The position numbers and the translations under genes are program-made. Under the pieces are notes generated by a model. The model saw nothing but the letters and a program-made list of their open reading frames with translations, was not told the origin of the DNA and did not search any database. 64,000 bases of DNA, from NCBI GenBank assembly GCA_014706295.1, contig JACSVZ010000022.1, forward strand, positions 8,326,830 through 8,390,829. Reading direction: 5' to 3'. This document shows positions 12,001 through 24,300 of the stretch, in pieces. How positions within the stretch are numbered: the stretch's first letter is position 1; every line of letters begins with the position of its first letter. Source of the DNA: Lycocorax pyrrhopterus obiensis (Eukaryota > Chordata > Aves > Passeriformes > Paradisaeidae).

Positions 12001-14319
12001 GATTACATCACCCCCAAACCCACTCCAATAAGATAAAACGTAGCTTGCATCCAATTTGGATAACTCCACATTCCCCAGTGGGCTCTCTCCTCTCGTGTGC
12101 AGCACTCAGGAGCCAAAACCTGGTGTCTGCTGCAAGGCGTTCAACCCACCACCATCCCTCCCTGGAACTCGGGGATTATTGGTCCAGGTTCCTTCCAGAA
12201 TCACTGCTGGGAGAGCCCTATTGCAGCAGATGCTCGGACTTGCTTCTGGGAAGAGAGGCTGCCCTCACTCCCTGCCAACAGCAGAGCCCTGAAACCACCT
12301 TCCCAACACCAGGTCACAGCCCTGAGAAGAAGGTGGGCAACTGCTGGAAACTCTAATTTTCATCTGTGCTATCAATCCTTTAAAAGCTGAAATTGGCTTT
12401 CAAGGTTTTGAATCTGATCTGTTAGAGCAGCAGATTTCCTGTTGCTTTCCAAAGGGAAGCCCCAAAACAGACAGCAGACAGGTACCACGATGGCTGGGGA
12501 TGTGCGTTGGAGTGGTACCACTGATGTGAGGGAGCTTTGCCCAGGTGTTAAGGCATGTGCTGGACTTGCCAAGCAGGTGCTGCAAGGCCACAGAACACTT
12601 AGTCTTGTGCTCTCAGGAGGTGTCTGACCCCCTGTGTGGTGCCTTCAGGACATGGCTACCATGGATGGGAGCACCAGACCCTTGGCAATGTTGGCTCCTT
12701 CACCTCAGGAACATAAGGGCCATACAGTACCTGTGGGAATGAGCCCCACACCCAGCACAGAAGGTCACTGCAGGGACCTCTTCCAAAACCTTGCTCCAAG
12801 CCTGCCCTGGGCATATGGAAGGAGCCAGGCTGGCACAACTGGCCCCCAGGTCCCACTGATCACACCTGAAACTCCTCTGAGACGGGTGCACTTATTTATT
12901 CAGATCAGGGGGCAGCAAATCAATGATGATTTTATAACGTGGACAAACACTTACATCTGAGAAGCATGTCTGCATTGGAAGGTCAGCAAGATGCTGGCAG
13001 GGAGTGAGGAATTCCCTCTTAACACCTCTGAAAAGCCTAGCAGGGAATGCAGAAGGCCAAGTTAGCATCTCAGCAGTACAGCTGCCTTTCAGGACTTGCC
13101 TTCCCAAGGCACTGGAGTACCTTAGCCCTTGGGAGTGGGTGTGGGATTAAAACAAGGGCAGGGGGATCTGGCAATATCTGGGAATAATGGCTTTCTGGGC
13201 ACTGAAATGAGCTGTGAAAGGGGAGCCTGCCAGTGTTTGGAGGGGGCTGGGGTGCAGATGGGGAGCAGGCAAGAGCACTTCCTTGCTTTACATCTCTGGG
13301 GCTGCTGAGAGCCCCTGGGTGAATAAAGCTCCAGCTTCCTGCCAGGTCTTAAACCTTTGCAGTAAGAAACATTTTTAAAATAAGCAAATAGAGGGAAATC
13401 CTGCTGTTTGCTGTATTACTGCGGGAAGTGCTTGGCACAGGAAGGAGCAGGAGCTGGTGGCAGGCCAAGCTGTGCTGCAGCACGGAGCAGAGGAGCAGCT
13501 CTGCAGAGAGGGTGAATGCTGCTGCAGGGCAGTGGAGCTCACTGCCTGGCTGCCATGCTCTGCCCTGCTTCTGCACCCAGGATTTCTGTGTCCTGCAAGC
13601 AGGAGGCCAGGGAGCAGAGGGGCAGAAGTCCCTTACCCCAGCCGCCATCCAGTTGAACCTGTGGAGATGGGTTCCTGTGCCGGGATAGAAGGAGCTAAAT
13701 GGGCTTTGGCACAGCACCTCACGTCAGTTCCCCCATTTGGAGCAGTTTGATGTTGACACACCACTGCAGATATGCTATAAAATTAGAGCAAGGGTGGAGG
13801 ACAGCATCCCCTGAGCCCCACAGCTTTTTCCTTCCAGAGCACAAATTTGGTTTGCCTAATTAGAGTTGGGGATCTGTGAGAAATGAGTGGGAATAAGCCG
13901 GACCGACCCATTGAAGCCCAGCAGTGTGCTGGGGCAGCAGGAGCCAGCCCTTTTAGGGCTGCAGAAATCCCTGTCCTGAGTTCAGTCTGATGTGGCACAG
14001 TGATTTTTCTGCCCTACAGAAACAGTCATCTCAGGCAACAACCCACAAAATATATCTTCTCACAGAAGCCCCTCAGGGTACTAGCAGATTTGGATGGGGA
14101 AGGGGGTCCTGGAGTTCTTGTTGGGTTTTCATTGTCCTCACAGCTGGAATGACCCTGTCGATTTACACAAACTTCTCCAGACACATGCCGGGGTTTATGC
14201 TCTGCTGGCATTTGCATTTCTACAGTCTGGACTCAGGCTGGGAATGTTTATTGGGTGGATTCTAGCAAAACAGAAGGCAAGGAATAAAAATAACTTTTTC
14301 TGGGCTGTGTTGATTGCTC
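9086..14319. other. Non-coding flank, no gene recognised
   Basis: No exon series is visible. A short CA run lies at about 9,749-9,760 and a poly-T run at 10,519-10,536. A GC-rich patch occupies about 9,840-10,210. From 11,719 the words 'gggccaaattctactttc' and following bases resemble an old dispersed amniote repeat that also seems to start near 15,349 and 18,892. Confidence 0.5.
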
Positions 14320-14388
14320 TTACACCGGCAGAAATCCAGGTCAGCTCTATTGATTCTTAAGGAGTAACTGAGTTTATGCTGGTGTAAC
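14320..14388. repeat. Old inverted-repeat (MITE-like) element
   Basis: The element opens with TTACACCGGCA (14,320-14,330) and closes with TGCTGGTGTAA (14,378-14,388). These ends are inverted copies matching at 10 of 11 positions. The interior 'ggagtaact' and 'tttatgctggtgtaact' words recall a widespread palindromic repeat in reptile and bird DNA ('ggtgtaaatc...gagtaactcc'). The family name is not certain from sequence alone. Confidence 0.5.
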
Positions 14389-15734
14389 TTTGTCCCCAGA
14401 GCTGCATGAAATGTTCACAGCAAAACCTGAAATTACATGGAACTAGCAGAGCTTCACTATTGGGGTTTCATTACAAATTTGAATCTCAGACTGAGCTTGT
14501 CAAAAAATTCCTTAAGGTTCGTGAACTTTTCAGTCAAGCCTTGGCCCAGAGTCAAACCGAGCCCAAGCTGATTTATAGCTTTGCATGGAAATAATGTGAA
14601 ATCAGTGGGTTTTGTTTGGTCACTAAGCTGAAGCTCGATGCTTGCAGCTGAGCTTGGCTTTTGAGAGGTCAACTCTCTTTGAAAGACGAACTCAAACCTG
14701 AATCTGCAGTGGGAGCTGTAGGAGATGCTGTCGGGATTAAAAACACAGGCTGGATTTGCAAGGGTAATGAGAGGGGTGATTCCTACACAGCCCTTGGAGT
14801 ATGAAAGAGCTGTGCTGCTGCTCCATGCTCAGAGCTGGGCAAGGAATCAAATGCAATTCATTAGGACATAAGGGCATGTAAGGATCATTTGATTCAGCTG
14901 GCTGCCGAAGTGAGCTAAGTACTATTAGTCCTAATCTCTGACAGTCCCTGCGACTGCCTCTTGGAGAGGCAGGAGATAGCAGTGCTCCTCTGATACTCTA
15001 CTTCACACTTCAGGGATGGTGCAGCTCCCGCTGGTTATATATTGCCTGTGGGATTAGGATCTGCAGGCAGCAGGGAAGCAGTTGACAGTGTGGTTTGGCA
15101 GCACAGGCCTCCTCCCCAGCCAGAGCCAAAAGCACAGCGTTCACGGCAGCCCCGGAGGAGAGGGATAGAAACCTCCCTTAGCTGTGTGGGGCCATGCTGT
15201 GAGCCCAGTCAGCTCAGCTTGCTTCTCTTCACGGCCATTTTGGGGTGAAGGAGGCCAGGAATGGACCTTGCTCCTAGAGCTAATGTGGAAATGGCCATGG
15301 CTTGGTGGTACCAGGGTCCAATAAGGGCAGTGTGACCCACAGCATGGGCCAAATCCTGCTGTGGCACAGCTGGGCTTGTGTTTGGCCACCTGCATGAGAA
15401 GACCTATGGTCTCTTGGCAGCAGGTGAAAGAGCCTGGTGTGGGCCAGAGGAAAGAAACATTTCTGCCCCAGAAGGAGGGCAACAGCAGGCCTGGACTCCA
15501 CGGCACCATGCGGCCTCTCCTTGAAGGCTGGTGGGGTGAGGAACGCAGCATCTCCTCTGAGAGGCTCCCAGTCAGGTGCCTGGGTTTTTCAGAGCGGTGG
15601 TGGTGTTGTTTTAACGCTCTGGTGTTGCCTGGGGCACCCAGATGCAATAAGAGCCCTGTATGTCCCAGCCCTTGCTAGGAAGTGCTGTCTTGGCTGTGTC
15701 ACTGGGCTTGCCACCACAGAGGCAATTTTCATAT
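14389..15734. other. Non-coding flank
   Basis: No gene recognised. The part from about 14,440 to 14,700 has an old-repeat feel, but I cannot assign it to a family. The word 'gggccaaatcctgctgtg' at about 15,349 resembles the start of the dispersed repeat noted near 11,719. Confidence 0.45.
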
Positions 15735-15935
15735 TGACTGGATATTAGGAAAAAATTCTTCATTGAAAGGGTGGCCAGGAATTAAAAATGGTGAAATCAC
15801 TGTCCCTGGAAGTGTTGGAAAAGTATCTGGATGTGGACCTGGGGATGTGGTTTAGTGGTGAACACGGCAGCGCTGGGTTGACAGCTGGAATTGGTGTCTT
15901 GGAGGTGTTTTCCACCCTAAACAATTCTGTGAAAA
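15735..15935 (+). mobile_element. CR1 LINE, 3' end fragment (second subfamily)
   Basis: It matches the pattern of a CR1 subfamily whose tail reads 'ggatattaggaaaaaattct', then 'cactgtccctggaagtgttg', then 'acatggtttagtggtg'-like sequence, and finally 'tccaccctaaacaattctgtg'. It differs from the copy at 8,870 and so represents another subfamily. It is 5'-truncated and diverged. Confidence 0.85.
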
Positions 15936-18900
15936 ATCAGGAGCTGAGGTCAGCTGGGAGGTCCTGCAGAAGGCACTGAGATAACCCAGGCAGGGTCTGA
16001 GGAGCTCCAGACAAGGAGCTGAAGAGCTGGGCCATTCTCATCTGCTCAGGGAGCTATGGCCTCAGGGATGGAAAAGATCCCCAGAAATGGGGCCCCAACC
16101 TTAGGGCACTAAACCCAAGCCCTCCAATTCCCCAGTCGTGTTTGAGCAGCATCACGAGCCTTCTTCCTGCGGGACTATTTAGTTGGACCTCTTGGATGGG
16201 TGGATAAGTTCTCACTTACATTGATTGTGGTTTTTTCCTTTGAATATATGTGACTGCTGTGTGCTGGTGGCTTAAGAGCAGTCCCTTTGCAGCATTTTAG
16301 GGCCTGAGACTCCCTGGCAAAACTGTGCTTACCTAATCTGAGACTAGAGAGCAACATGTAATCTTCCTGGGCAATCACACCTAATGAGTGCAGTTCACAT
16401 GTTAACTTTTGGCCAGCCATGCACAGAGCAAACAAGCCAAAATGAGATTAATTGAAAATCAGTTGAAGGGACTTGACATGTGCTCACGGAGATGGCCCAA
16501 GCAAAACTAGAGGCGAAATTCAATGGATAAATAACTCATTGTGAGTTATTTGCTCGGCTCTACTTAAGTGGTTGATTATGTGGGTCTTTGGTTAATTGAC
16601 TTATTGAGTGGCTGGCGTGGGTTTTTGGCTGCTCGCTCACTCCCTGCACGTTTTTGCTATTAACTCAGCTGTTTGATGGAACAAGTAGTCTATTGTCTGT
16701 TTTTTGCTGGCTAGGTTGGTGTTTGGTTGGATGTTGGCTCTTGGGCTAATTGAACACATCTGCTGCTGGCTGTATGGTGGCTTGCTGGGTTCATCACTGG
16801 CTCTTTGTTTTGTTGCCTGTCTGATGTGTTGGTGGCCCAGTTTGTCACGGATCGGATGCTTGCCTACCTAATTGCCCTCCTAATTTCCTGCTCCTCTGAA
16901 CTTGCAAACCAGGTTCTTGCTTTTCCCCGTTGCCATTTGGGGTTTCCATTGCCTCTTCCATCATCCTTGGGCTCCCAAGCGAGGATTTCTCCTCCCTGAC
17001 CAGCTGCACTCAGTGCATCATCTCTGGGACATCTGAGGATTGTCACTGGGAAGGATGGACATTTTCTGGAAGTCTATTCTCAGCTGTAGCTGTGTTCTGC
17101 AGCCCTGGCACAGCTCCAAACTGACCTTTTACCTTTTCCATTGAATTCCTCATCGTGTCTGTTGGGAAATGTGGCACAGGAGTGTTTGGGTTAGAAACAG
17201 GTGGGATGTTGGCTTGTGGGGAGGCTTCAGCTAGAGCAGGGTAAGGGGAGGGAAAGAAGGGAAGTAGAGAGGAGATGAGACCTGTGCAGGAAATTATCTC
17301 TGGAAGTCTATTAAAAAGCTCACTTGATTTTGACAAGTGCTCTTCATGCTCTTCTGTTTGTGTTTGGCCCCGACCTAACTTCAAGTTTGGGGTGAAAGAA
17401 TATTTTTCCACTGTGGTGAGAACCATTCCTCAGAGTTTCATGCTAGGTAGGGCAGAAATTGGCATGATGCAGTGAAATGTGTGTCTGAGAGCCAGGAGCC
17501 AGCTGAGGGGATGTCATGAGGGACATGGGTGGGAAGGAGGGGGAGCATTCCCTGTGCTCTTCCTCCATGCCTTGCTGGAGCACCTGAAATCCATTAGCAG
17601 ACGGGTCCCTGTGGGCAGCCTGGCTGGGCCGGACTCTGGCTGATGTGGGAGGTGTTGACTGGAGCTGAAGCTGACTTGACAAGGCCCCAGGGAGACACTC
17701 AAATGAGCTTGTTTACAGCTCTCCTGCTCTTTTATTTCATCTGCCACGCTTGTAAAACACTCTCATGGAGGAGATGGCAGTGTGTGTGTGTCCTGCTGTG
17801 CTTCCTGCTCCTCTGGGGAGCCCAGCAGGATGCTTGGCAGTGTTGGGCAGCTGTGACATGTGAGGTAATGCAGTTGTCCCCTACAACTCCCAGAGTGGCC
17901 CTTTTGTGTGTACCCTGTCCCTCAGGCACAGGGAATGAATCGACTCTCCAGGTCAAGGTTAAAGGCATGGCCAGGGTAGGAATGCAATGAAATATGCTCT
18001 GGAAGAATTCGTGCCTCAGATGAATTCATCCCTGGGCTTTGCAACCCTTGGAGATCTTGTCCCCAGCCATGGCTCAGTGGACCATCCTGAGGGATGCTTG
18101 TTGCTCCTCTTGGACACTTGATGAAACCCCTGGTGTACAGGCAGAACCGGCTGCTTCCCTGGCCAGGGACGTAGAGGAAGAACATCCTGCCTCTCTGGGC
18201 AGTTTCTCTTGCCCCAGCCTCCCTGTGCAATGCCACACACAAGACATCCTTTCATCTTTTTTATCCTCTGCTCCAAGTCTGGGATTTTCCCGGTGATCTG
18301 CAGCACTGGGTTTGTCTATCAGCCCAGGTGCTGCGGAAGGAGCAGCCCCTCTGCAGGTCATCTCCAGCTCAGGGACAGGAGAAAAGTTATTTTTGTCCTG
18401 TGATGTCCAGGCCTGGCTCCCTGCAGGGGAGAAGGATGTCTGTGCCCTTGGGCAATTCCTTGGAGGAAAGGAGTGGGATAAAAAGGTACCACTGAGGTCA
18501 AGCTTTCTGTTTCAGACTTATCTTGGATTTCTCCAGCTGTACAGTGGCCAAAACCATCTAGGAGAGTGTGATGAATGCAAATCTAAAACTTAGGAGTCCC
18601 CTTGAGCAGCCAGACTCGCTCGGTGGGGATGAGGAGCACATCTGGTATTGAAAGATCTTCCTCCAACCATTTGGTTGCACGAAGAATGTGCAGGGAAATA
18701 ATTCTTGCATTAGCAGTCAAGTCATCTTCTCCCCACCTGTCTCATTCTTTCCATTTTCCATTTCTGTGGCTCATTCCCCAGCAGGCAGCCTGGGCTGGGC
18801 TGGCAGGAGCTGTCCTGGGCCATGACAGGGAGCAAGGATGATGCTGCCTAAAGCTCCCTGGAGGTCACCAAAAGGTAAGAGAAGAGAAATAGGCCAAATT

Positions 18901-21169
18901 CTACACATTTTTGTTGCTGTCTGAAGTTTCTCCTGTCTTGGAAAATGCCTGCAGGGCTGTCTTGCTGGAAGCCCTCAGAAAAACACAGGGCTTTGGGAGG
19001 GCAGATGAAATGAAGGTGAACCAGGGGGGGTAGATTTGTTTCTTTAGTTTCTTGGAGAGGCAGTGAGGAAGAAAAAGGTGAGTGATGGGGTGATTTCCAC
19101 TTAATGTCAGTTGAAACAAGGGAGAGAAAGACAGGAGCAGAGAAAACGGGAAGAGGCTAGACCAGCAGTGGATTATGTGTCTGTAGTCTTTGAACTTCAG
19201 AGGGTCAGACGTGTTTCCTGCAGAGCTGGTCCTCGGCTCCTGCTTGGAACCATCAGAGGCACCCGTGCAGTGTTCCCACAGGATGTGACAGGAGTCATTC
19301 CTGGGAGTGATGCTCTGAGAAAAGAGCCCTGCCTGGCACCTGGGGCTGCCTCTATCCCCTGGGATACCCATTTATGACATCAGTTTCCTGGGGAGTACGT
19401 GGATAACAGGGAGCCCCCCAAAACGCTGTTGCAACAACTGGATCAGCTGCTGCTCCTGGGTGGGTTTACTGTGACAGTTTGTGCAGATTAAAATAAGACA
19501 TGCCCTGCCCAAAGCCAGCACCCTGGCCACTGGGACAGCTGGGATGCAGCATCTGGATCAGTCCCACAATGTTTCTGCAAGCTGGTGGTTCCTCTGATGC
19601 TGGTACCTCTGTCCTCCCTGGCTTCCATTAGCCCCTGCCAGGATGTGTCCTTAGCTACTTCCCCAGCACATGCATGTGGCTGCTCCACTGCAGCCCAGCT
19701 GGACTGTCTGAATTAAGCAATGAGCGTCTCCACAAAGCTAAGAGACATCCAGAAAGTGCTGTAAGGATGGGGATGCAGGAGGAGACCAAAGGGGAGGGGT
19801 TCTGGAGCCAGTAGGGTTTGTGAATGCTCAGCCCAGCACAAATTTCATTTATCCTGGGCTTCCAAACTGAGTTTTTTAGCCCCAGTGAAGTGAGGACAAG
19901 TATTAATGTGTGGATTTTTGTTCTGTAGTAAGGAAGAATTTTCTGGATGAAAGCTTTAATTAGATTTGTTTGGACCATGTTCACATGCCTCCTGGGTTCA
20001 CTTTCTCTGAATACTTTAAATAACAGTTTTATTGGCAGGAACATTTGTGCAAACTGCAAATTTGGGGTCAGCATCTCAGCTGATATCAATCAGCGCAGGC
20101 CTCACCGAGGTGGTGGAGGTACACAGATTTACACCCACAGAAAGGCAGACTCCCTAAACGAATATTGAGAAATTAGTCTTGGAACATAAACTTGGAGAGA
20201 AAACCTCCAAGTGTTTGTACTGGAAACCCTATCCCGAGGCTGCAGCAGCTTTCGAATTGCAGCAGGGAGCATCAACCCCCGGTCAGCAGGGATCCTGGCG
20301 TCCTCCCGCACCTCCTCACCTCCTCTGTCTCCCCACACTGCAATGCTCTGCTCCCAGCCAGCCCTTCCACGCTGCTCACCCTCTTGTAGCCACCACCCAG
20401 GCTGAGCTCCACAGTCTGGACTGGCCGTCCCGGCCACACGGAGAGCCCTCACCCTTCTGGGACGTGATCCAGCCCAGCTCCTCACTGGGGGCTTTGGGGG
20501 TGTTGAGCTTGGAGGCTTTGAGGGATGGAAACTTAGGGGGGCTGGGGCTGGGACTGAGCCTGGGGATGGCAGGAGAAAAAGGAGGCCAGGGGCCCTCTTA
20601 TTGCTGCCTCCTGGAGGAACTGGAGCATGCCCAGAAACAATAAATGTCCAGCGATGATTTGATGTGAGTTAGGATGGAAAAGTATCACAGAGGGTGCGTC
20701 TGAGACAAATTCACTTCAAACTTCAGTGAACTCTTGAACAAATTCTTGTGCCTTTGCAAAGCTGTGTTCCATATGGGCCAGGAATCCTTGGAAAGGAGGC
20801 TGTTCCCTCGCTGGGATGCAGAACCTGCTCAGGACACCTTTGGCCAGTGCTGCAGATGGGGAAAGGTGAGGTCAGGGATGGCTGGGCTGGCACAGGAGCA
20901 CGGGAGGGAGCAGAGGTGCTGGATGTTGTGCAGAGAGGATATGCTGCCTCTGTTAGTCCAGGAGGCATTCAGGAGCAGATCTAGCAGGGGTCAGGTCCAG
21001 GCATGGCATTGCTGGCAGGACGCTTCACTGGGTGCGACAGTCTTTGCACCCAAAATGTTCTCCAACATCTGTCTTGCATGATGAAGAGTGCAATACGAAT
21101 GAGATTTAAACCTGAAGAAGAGGCAAAAGCTACTCCCAGGTTACTGCAGGTAAAACCAGAGAGAGCAAC
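15936..21169. other. Non-coding flank, no gene recognised
   Basis: Contains a perfect 10-bp hairpin (16,529-16,551) and a degenerate T/G-rich zone at about 16,555-16,850 built from GGCTGG, TTGG and GGTT words. A 144-residue open frame on the - strand (20,089 down to 19,655) resembles nothing I know. An AATAAA lies near 20,637. No consistent exon chain is seen. Confidence 0.5.
16529..16551. repeat. Perfect hairpin, 10-bp arms
   Basis: AAATAACTCA (16,529-16,538) is followed by a three-base loop (TTG) and the exact reverse complement TGAGTTATTT (16,542-16,551). Its role is unknown. It lies at the left edge of a degenerate GGCTGG/TTGG-rich tract. Confidence 0.85.
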
Positions 21170-21302
21170 CATCATGGAATCATGGAATATCCTGAGCTGG
21201 AAGAGACCCGCAAGGATCATAGAGTCCAGCTCCTGGCCCTGCACAGGACAACCCCAAAAATCACACCATGCACCTGAGAGCGTGGTCCAAACGCTTCTTT
21301 AA
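21170..21302 (-). mobile_element. CR1 LINE, 3' end fragment
   Basis: Read on the + strand it starts with the CR1 terminal words 'atcatggaatcatggaat' (reverse complement of the ATTCTATG-type tail). It continues with 'agagtccagctcctggccct' and 'gcacctgagagcgtggtcca', so the element lies on the - strand. Only the last ~130 bases remain. This subfamily wording is common in songbirds. Confidence 0.88.
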
Positions 21303-24300
21303 CCATGGCCGAGGTCTTTGTGGACTTGCCGTACACAACCTGTCTGGTCCCACCCAGTGATGGGGACAGAACTCTCTGTCCCAGCTGGCACTGGCCCCTG
21401 AAGCAGGACTGGAAGAAGACTCAGGTAGGGTTTGGGGCACCTTCTGGGAACATCAGCAGCCTTTCAAAGCCCGCATTTGATTTCAGCACCCTTGGCTCAG
21501 CCGCGGGGCTGAGCTCTCTTGGGACGCCCCAGCTTCCTCATGGCACAGGGCAGGTTTCCCCGTGTGGAAACAGACAGCTGGAACTGGAGCCCCTCAGCAC
21601 TGTGCCACTCTTGCAGGGGCATCACAGCTCCTTGGCTCTCACAGCCCTTTTTAGGCAAATTCTGCACATCTGGCTGGAGCCCCCGTCTCCAAAACTCCCT
21701 GTGCAGGACTGCAGGTGGACAGAGGGCTTTTATCCTTCGCTGACCTAAGCAGATTATTCTTGCTTCCCAGGCCAAACCTCTCAGAAAGGAAGGACGACAC
21801 CAGGTGTGCAAAGCAGGCATAAACACCACCCAAACCAATTAATTACCTCACTGATCACCACTGATCTGCACGCGGGGCCAAGGGGAGCTGCTCCCTGCCT
21901 CCCCAGGCACCCAGAGTCACAGTGAGTTATTCAGAGAAGGGAAATCCCTGTTTTCATGAGGGGGCCTGAGAGGGGCAGGGGGAATCCAGGCCAGGACTTG
22001 TCCATCACTATCCATCCCCAGAGCACTGGAGCAGAGCCCTGGGGTCAGGCAGGTAAGGGGCTCTGGGGGCCTGTGCAGTCACCTGGAATAAGAGGGGAAG
22101 GAATGTGTGGAGACTGTGGCCTCACTGAGGGGCTTTGGGGTGATGGGGGTTAGAAGAGGAGGGAACAAGTATCTTCTGGGGCTTTGTGGGGAGCACTGCT
22201 CTTCTGGGAATTGGGTGTCAGCCCTCAAAATAATGCAGCAGAGGGAAGATGCTGCATCCCACACATCCAAGGCTTGCCTGACCCCAGGGCTCAGCAGGCA
22301 GCACCTGAGCAGCCCCAAAGCCACCTCATGGAGCAGTTTGGCTCCTTCCCCCATGGCTTCTGCAGCACAACAAGGGGGTCCTGCACAGGAGCACGTCTGT
22401 GCAGAAGGTCCCGGCACGCACAGCAAAAAGTATCCCAGACAAACAGTGCGAGTCCTCCAACTCCACTCTGGCACGGTTTTGGGGAGGGAGTGGAGGAAGG
22501 CCGGATGTGGGCAGCCCTGCCCTCACACCCCATAAAGTGGAGCTGTGTCTGGTTTGTATCGAAGGCAAAATGAGAGAGAAAAACCCTCTCCAAAATGAGA
22601 TTCCTTACATGACAGCATGCTGACATGCTCCGGAGTGATTTTGGCAAGAAAGGGGAATGTTGAGCAGGAGCTGGGGTTTGCAGGATTGCCCAGGCACTGG
22701 GAGAGCTCGGGGGGGGGGCTGCTGTGCTCCCCCCTCCCCAGCCCTGCACCCTCCTGCCACCTCTTGCTCTGAAGTTGCCCCTCGACCTTGGTGCTGATGT
22801 CACCAAGGCACTGCCCTGCTGAACAGGGAACTCTTTGTAATGCAGGGGTTTGGGGGTTTATTTTTCCCCTGTTTTTCTCTCCCTATGGTCCCTTCAACTC
22901 TGGCTAAGCTGTCAGTGAGGGTGCTCAGCACCCCTGAGCTTTGCAGATTTGGTGCTGGTGGTGCAGGTGTGTCCGCAGTTGGTGACAAGTCGGGTGGGCA
23001 TATGAGGTGGGTAATGCTGCCCCTACCCATGGGGGAAAGGGAGCAGCAAAACATCAGGCTCTCCCGAAAAATGTCTCCCTCTAACTCCATCACCCCCTGG
23101 ACTCCGAGGAACCCCTTGGATTTCCTTCTTAGACAGCAGACCGAGAGGGAGCAGGCAGTGTGCTCGGGGAAGCAAGCGCCCACAAAACCTGGGCTCCCAG
23201 GAGGCAGTCGCATCCCCACTGCTCTCTGGGAATGTCCCTCCAGAGCCATCCCTGCGGTTTAGGGCATCAAGTCCCCAGCCTGCGTCCCCTCGAGCTGTTC
23301 CGTATCCCGCGCCGGGTACCCGCAGGCTGGGGGAGCGCGTTTCGGCACCGCGCTGGTTTACGAGCTGCCGGCTCTGGCCCTGGCCGTGTCCTGTGCCTTA
23401 TCCTCGGGGATGGATCCGGGCTGGATGCGGCCAGGGACCGCGGGCGCCGCTCCCACCGACACGCGGGGGAACTCGCAGGCGCTTTTTCAAGCATCTGGTG
23501 GTTGAATATTTATGAAGTAGGAGAGCAAACCAAGCACCGGGAATCAAAGGAAACTGAACCTGATACTTGCAGTTGCTAAAACAGTCAGCAACCAGTTTCT
23601 TCCTGCCGGCTGCAGGGCAGGAGCAGCGTGTCCGCCGGGGCAGTGGGGTGGGAGGGAGCAGAAGAACCCATCAGCCAGCTCCGTTCCAGCAGGGCTGGTG
23701 ACACCGGGTGCAGCTGCATGACAGCCACGCTGACTTGCACCCCTGCTGCTGCTCCAGCCGCAAATACCCATCTCCTTCAGCAGGAGCCCAATCCTAAGGT
23801 CTTTTTGGGAGATTCAGTGCTGTCCCTGCACGGGTCTGGTGCAAAGAAATCCCTGTTGCTTCCCTGCCTGCAGACAGCTGGGGGGCAGGGAGAGCCTCAT
23901 CCAGCCCGGAGAGGAAGAAACCTCTGGGTGACTATTCCTACACGGGCTCAGAAATTTTGGGACCTCTGTGCCACAGCCATGGCTGCCATGCCAGCAGCAT
24001 CAGCACAGCAGCACTGGAGGCTGGGACTTGTGCAGCCAGGATGCATTTTTTTCAATCTCTCTGCATTTATTTGGTTTGATTTATTTTAAATTATTTTTAA
24101 CAGTTTTTCTGAGTGCTCCCTAGCACCTTTCTTCTTAGTTAGGGACTTGAGCACAGCTGGAGCAGAAGGGAAATACTACCAGCCAAGCTGGGATTTTTAC
24201 CACGTGCAGGGGTTTTGTGGCAGCCCCATGCCCGCCAGGACCATCCACCCCCATTCACACACTGACAAAGCCAAGGAAAGGGTCTGCTCCAGTCACTCAG

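Noticed and set aside
19655..20089. 144-residue - strand frame with few low-complexity stretches
   Set aside because: No resemblance to a known protein, no good splice context and no neighbouring exons. A frame of this length is possible by chance here.
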